From NCBI GenBank assembly GCA_029861795.1, contig JAOTYS010000166.1, positions 1 to 9,053 on the forward strand: 9,053 nucleotides of DNA, read 5' to 3'. The notes below the pieces were generated by a model, which was given only the letters and a program-made list of their open reading frames with translations, was not told where the DNA came from and ran no database searches. Both the position numbers and the translations under genes were made by a program. Below, one piece after another: positions 6,053 to 9,053 of this stretch; the stretch's first letter is position 1, and each line of letters begins with the position of its first letter. The stretch is from Gammaproteobacteria bacterium. Its GTDB lineage: Bacteria; Pseudomonadota; Gammaproteobacteria; Arenicellales; JAOTYS01.

Positions 6053-7057
6053 ATGGCGCATGACAGTTTTTTGACATATGGTAAACGCGAAGGCCAGAGT
6101 GATTTTCCAACCCATTTGATTTCCGGGATACCGTCGTTCTTGAAGGCCAATATTGTCCCACCGGTGGAAGAGAAACTCAGAGAGCAAGGGGTAAAGGCCG
6201 CGGTCTTGGGTCTGCCCTGGGAACATACTAATACGTGTCGGCCCGGGACCTCCATGGGACCACGAGCCATTCGTTGTGCTACGGACCACTACATCAGTCA
6301 TCACGGCGAGTTTCAAGTTGATTTATTTGATGCACTGAATCTTGTGGATAGCGGTGACGTGCAGATCATTCCCGGAAATGCTCGCAAGACTTTTGATCGC
6401 GCGGAGGAATGCATCATTAATATCGTCAATGCAGGGGCTATTCCTTTTGTTTTCGGTGGCGACGACTCCTGCCCGATACCGGTAACCGCAGCTTTGTCGA
6501 AGACATGCAGCAAAGGAGGACTTGCATACATTCACTTTGACTCGCACATGGACACGGCCAAGGATGTGGGTGGAGAGACACTCAATCATGCTTGTCCCGT
6601 GAGTCGCACCGCTGAACTACCCAATTGTAAGAAAGTCGCGCTACTAGGTATGAATGGGGCCCTGAATCCACCAGAAGAGCGCGAGTTCGTAGACCGACAC
6701 GGGATATTAATGTTTACGATTTGGGATATTGAAGAGCAAGGTGTTGATAAGGTTGCCGCGCAGGTTGTCGATCATATTTGGACCGACGAGGTCGAGAAGG
6801 TTGTGCTGCACACCGACCTTGACTGCATGGATCAGGCCTTTGTACCCGGTATCACTACACCTGAGACCGGTGGGATGACGCCGCGTGAGATGATTAAGTT
6901 CGTGCGAGCGTTCGCCCGCCGCGGAATCGACGCCTATGTCATAACCGAATGCAGCCCAGTATACGATCCAGCCAACAACGCCGCCCGCGTGGCGGTGCGG
7001 CTGGCGATGGATGTCATGGGTACCATCGCCAATCCCGAAGGCAAGGGCCGTGTATGA
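6053..7057 (+). CDS. Ureohydrolase (agmatinase/arginase fold) with GGDD in place of GGDH
   Basis: The enzyme has 334 residues. Its family hydrolyses guanidino groups, usually to urea and an amine, at a two-metal centre (Mn, or Ni in guanidine hydrolase). Family motifs appear in order: GTSMGPRAIR (65-74), GGDDS (135-139), DSHMD (163-167), the NHA segment with His179, TDLD with D255 and D257, PGITTPETGGM (265-275), and Glu299 in TECSPVYDP. D163, H165, D167, D255 and D257 supply five expected metal ligands. The sixth, normally the His of GGDH, is Asp138; Asp can bind metal, but charge and metal preference would change. GGAG (6041-6044) lies 8 bases before the ATG. The gene sits between two ABC importers, so its substrate is probably imported. 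Agmatine, guanidine, guanidinobutyrate and other guanidino compounds are all possible, and an inactive partner subunit like those in heteromeric metformin hydrolases cannot be excluded. The fold is certain; the substrate is unknown. Confidence 0.92.
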   Translation: MAHDSFLTYGKREGQSDFPTHLISGIPSFLKANIVPPVEEKLREQGVKAAVLGLPWEHTNTCRPGTSMGPRAIRCATDHYISHHGEFQVDLFDALNLVDSGDVQIIPGNARKTFDRAEECIINIVNAGAIPFVFGGDDSCPIPVTAALSKTCSKGGLAYIHFDSHMDTAKDVGGETLNHACPVSRTAELPNCKKVALLGMNGALNPPEEREFVDRHGILMFTIWDIEEQGVDKVAAQVVDHIWTDEVEKVVLHTDLDCMDQAFVPGITTPETGGMTPREMIKFVRAFARRGIDAYVITECSPVYDPANNAARVAVRLAMDVMGTIANPEGKGRV

Positions 7058-7151
7058 AGGCTGATAAAGAATTGCGCTATTCCTGACTGGGCGAAATCGC
7101 GCTAACATGGTCACAATCCGAGGCTAACAGCACCACGCAGAGGGGGAGAGT

Positions 7152-8240
7152 ATGAGCAATCCATTTGTACGAAGATCGATCAGCCGACGTTCATTTCTTG
7201 GGACAATGGGCGGTGTGGCTGCCGCTAGTGCACTGGGACCACGGTTAAGCTGGGCAGCCGACGAGCTTAACATCCTGGTTTGGTGTGATCACGCCGATCC
7301 CAAATTACTGCAACCTTTTGAACAGGCTCACAATGTTCGCGTAAATGTCAAAACCTACGAGGGCACCGGCACGGCGCTTTCAATTATCGAGCAGTCACAG
7401 CCAGGTGATTGGGATGTGTTTGTGATCGATGCACCCGACGTACCACAGGTTGCCAAACAGGGCTTGTTGGCGGCGCTCAACAAGGATGACTATCCATGGG
7501 ATGATTTGTTCGAGCAGATCCGCAACGCGCCATACAACTCCGTAGAAGGTAAGCTCTACTCAGTGCCGGAGAAGTTTGGTTATTACGGCATTGCTTATAA
7601 CGATTCTAAGGTCGATGGACCCGATATGAGCAGTAATGACGTGATGTGGAACCCGAAGTATAAGGGTCGTATGGCGGTGTACGATTACTACTTTCCGGTT
7701 ATCCAGATGATTGCGATCTCTTTGGGAATGAAACCCAGCGATGTCAACATGCAGAACCTTGAGGAAAAGATCCGACCGAAACTGTTGGAACTGAAACCGC
7801 AGGTCTCTTTAATCGGTGACATCGTTGGGGTACAGAACGCACTAGTGAGTGGCAATGTAGACATGATTGTGGCGGGTGCGGAGTTCGCTGTGTCAGTACT
7901 CACCACGGAGAAGCCCGAGCTGCAATGGACTATTGCGGAAAACGGTGGTCTGATCTGGACCCAGGGGCTCGCCATCTTTGAGGACTCTAACAAGAAAGAC
8001 CTTGCAAATGAGTTTGTAAAGTGGGTCATCAGCCCGGAAGGACAGGCACTGTTGGCCACATCCGACTGTTATTGGGCCATGCCCACCAACTCAAAAGCGA
8101 CTTTGACTGACGCGCAGAAGCAGATATTGCGGTGGGATGAACAGCCCGGCTTTTTGGAGAAATCCCACCTGTCATTCCTGACCGAGCCTGAGCTCGATTC
8201 GGCAATGCTAGATCTGTGGACTGAGTTCGTGCAGTCGTAA
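7152..8240 (+). CDS. Periplasmic polyamine-type (PotD-like) substrate-binding protein, Tat-exported
   Basis: This is the binding protein of importer 2, 362 residues, of the spermidine/putrescine class. The N-terminus carries a twin-arginine signal: SRRSFLG (11-17), then a hydrophobic stretch to about residue 31, with probable cleavage after LSWA (35). Tat export means it folds before crossing the membrane. The mature part starts DELNILVWCDHADPKLLQPF, as in PotD/PotF proteins. It continues with the family segments DWDVFVIDAPDVPQVAKQGLL and KLYSVPEKFGYYGIAYN, and near the C-terminus FVKWVISPEGQALLAT. GGGGGAG (7142-7148) precedes the ATG by 3 bases. The gene follows the ureohydrolase by 94 bases and precedes its permease by 18. 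Polyamine specificity is not assured: this class also binds other amines, gamma-aminobutyrate, choline-like compounds or opines, and acidic cleft residues cannot be judged without a model. Confidence 0.92.
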   Translation: MSNPFVRRSISRRSFLGTMGGVAAASALGPRLSWAADELNILVWCDHADPKLLQPFEQAHNVRVNVKTYEGTGTALSIIEQSQPGDWDVFVIDAPDVPQVAKQGLLAALNKDDYPWDDLFEQIRNAPYNSVEGKLYSVPEKFGYYGIAYNDSKVDGPDMSSNDVMWNPKYKGRMAVYDYYFPVIQMIAISLGMKPSDVNMQNLEEKIRPKLLELKPQVSLIGDIVGVQNALVSGNVDMIVAGAEFAVSVLTTEKPELQWTIAENGGLIWTQGLAIFEDSNKKDLANEFVKWVISPEGQALLATSDCYWAMPTNSKATLTDAQKQILRWDEQPGFLEKSHLSFLTEPELDSAMLDLWTEFVQS

Positions 8241-8258
8241 TCTTTTCCTTGTTGTACC

Positions 8259-9053
8259 ATGGCTGAGATCGCACGCCCCCCCATTCGGGGGGGCTTCGAT
8301 TTCTCAAGATGGGCGATAGTTCCCGCTATCGCTGTCACCGTTTTTTTCTTTGTCGTACCGCTTGTCATTATGTTGCTAGTGAGTTTTTGGCAGCGGATTG
8401 GCGGCAAGTTGGAGGCGACCTGGACGCTTGCCAATTACGAAAAGTTCTTTTCCAGGAGCTACCTGGTCGATGCGTTATTCAACTCCATAGAAGTCGCGTT
8501 GGTGACCACGATAGTGAGCGTGTTGCTGGCGTATCCGCTTGCTTACATCTTGGCGTACCGAGTCCCCCAACGTTGGCAGCGCTTTGCGTTGATCCTAGCA
8601 GTATTACCGTTTTGGACTTCTTATGTGGTGCGGTCCTACAGTTGGTTGTTGGTACTTTCGGACAATGGGATTATTAATGTGGCGCTTCAAAGTGTTGGCA
8701 TTATCGATGAACCCCTATCGATGAGTTATAACCGTGGTGCCACGGTGTTGGGGTTTGTACACTTTTTCACGATGTTGTTAACACTCACTATTTATGCAAA
8801 CCTGGTTCAGATCAGTCCGTCTTATCGCCGGGCGGCCGCCGATCTCGGGGCCTCAAGTTTGCAGATATTCTTGAGGATTACGTTGCCGCTAAGTGTTCCG
8901 GGTATCGCGGTCGGCGCGTTTATCGCGTTTGTGATTACGATTGGGGATTACATTACGCCGCAGATCTTGGGCGGCAACACTGAGGTGTTGATCCCACAGG
9001 CCATTATGTTGCAGGTGGGTCGCGCGGCCAATTTCCCCATGGCGTCGGTGATG
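8259..9053 (+). CDS. ABC importer permease, polyamine (PotB-like) family, C-terminus beyond the window
   Basis: This is the first inner-membrane permease of importer 2; 265 codons are seen, open to the right edge, so the gene is nearly complete (family about 280-310 residues). Hydrophobic segments lie near residues 19-43, 76-99, 109-132, 161-182 and 213-229. The EAA coupling loop reads RAAADLGASSLQIFLRITLP (191-210), followed by the family segment GDYITPQILGG (229-239). The ATG at 8259 lies 18 bases after the PotD-like stop, but no Shine-Dalgarno sequence precedes it: the gap is pyrimidine-rich. A GC hairpin occupies codons 6-12 (8275-8294). There is no alternative in-frame start nearby, and residues from 13 on fit the family, so reinitiation after the upstream gene is the likely mode. 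A PotC-like permease and a PotA-like ATPase are expected to the right. Confidence 0.92.
   Translation, partial: MAEIARPPIRGGFDFSRWAIVPAIAVTVFFFVVPLVIMLLVSFWQRIGGKLEATWTLANYEKFFSRSYLVDALFNSIEVALVTTIVSVLLAYPLAYILAYRVPQRWQRFALILAVLPFWTSYVVRSYSWLLVLSDNGIINVALQSVGIIDEPLSMSYNRGATVLGFVHFFTMLLTLTIYANLVQISPSYRRAAADLGASSLQIFLRITLPLSVPGIAVGAFIAFVITIGDYITPQILGGNTEVLIPQAIMLQVGRAANFPMASVM
8275..8294 (+). promoter_or_regulatory. Strong GC hairpin over the first codons of the PotB-like permease
   Basis: G plus seven C (8275-8282), loop ATTC, then seven G plus C (8287-8294) form a perfect 8-base-pair stem with a 4-base loop. It starts 16 bases after the start codon's first base. The following CTTCGATTTCTC is only mildly U-rich, so it is a poor terminator but could cause partial termination, block translation start, or protect the end of the upstream mRNA. 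Confidence 0.5.

Noticed and set aside
8275..8294. Hairpin as a classical terminator of the PotD-like gene
   Set aside because: The stem is strong but is followed by CTTCGATTTCTC rather than a U-tract and lies inside the next coding region, so it is reported as a regulatory hairpin instead.
8309..8677. 122-residue plus-strand frame in the right-hand permease
   Set aside because: It is a shifted frame of the PotB-like gene, which has transmembrane segments and the EAA loop in the frame from 8259.

Overview
The window (about 52% GC by eye) has the look of a Gram-negative proteobacterium: Sec and Tat signal peptides on periplasmic binding proteins, two proteobacterial-type ABC importers, an Lrp/AsnC regulator, a UspA protein and a soluble diiron monooxygenase. 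A gammaproteobacterium is plausible, but nothing here fixes the lineage. No tRNA, rRNA, CRISPR array, insertion sequence or other mobile element was seen.

Layout. The left part reads on the minus strand. It holds the first 237 codons of the alpha (hydroxylase) subunit of a toluene/alkene-type four-component diiron monooxygenase (711 down to 1, cut by the window edge). Upstream of it, after a 402-base AT-rich gap, is a universal stress protein (1581 to 1114). A 369-base divergent control region follows, with two copies of an ACGAA-W-TTCGT palindrome. One fills the spacer of the likely stress-protein promoter. The rest reads on the plus strand: an Lrp/AsnC regulator (1951-2601); a complete NitT/TauT-type ABC importer of permease, ATPase and binding protein (2709-5614) closed by a strong terminator; a 438-base leader region; a ureohydrolase of the agmatinase/arginase fold (6053-7057); and the start of a second, polyamine-type (Pot) ABC importer with a Tat-exported binding protein (7152-8240) and a permease cut by the right edge (8259-9053).

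How the genes fit together. Regulator, importer 1, ureohydrolase and importer 2 read as one catabolic island for a nitrogen-rich, probably guanidino- or polyamine-like compound. One importer of each class would bring in related compounds, and the hydrolase would release urea and an amine. The ureohydrolase has Asp where the family normally has the His of GGDH, one of the metal ligands, so it should not simply be called agmatinase. A NitT/TauT importer next to an agmatinase-like gene recalls the guanidine hydrolase locus of Synechocystis, but no HypA/HypB-like nickel chaperone genes are visible here. The substrate is therefore open.

The monooxygenase is probably a separate catabolic unit. All six iron ligands sit at the same residue numbers as in toluene 4-monooxygenase TmoA, but several substrate-pocket residues differ.
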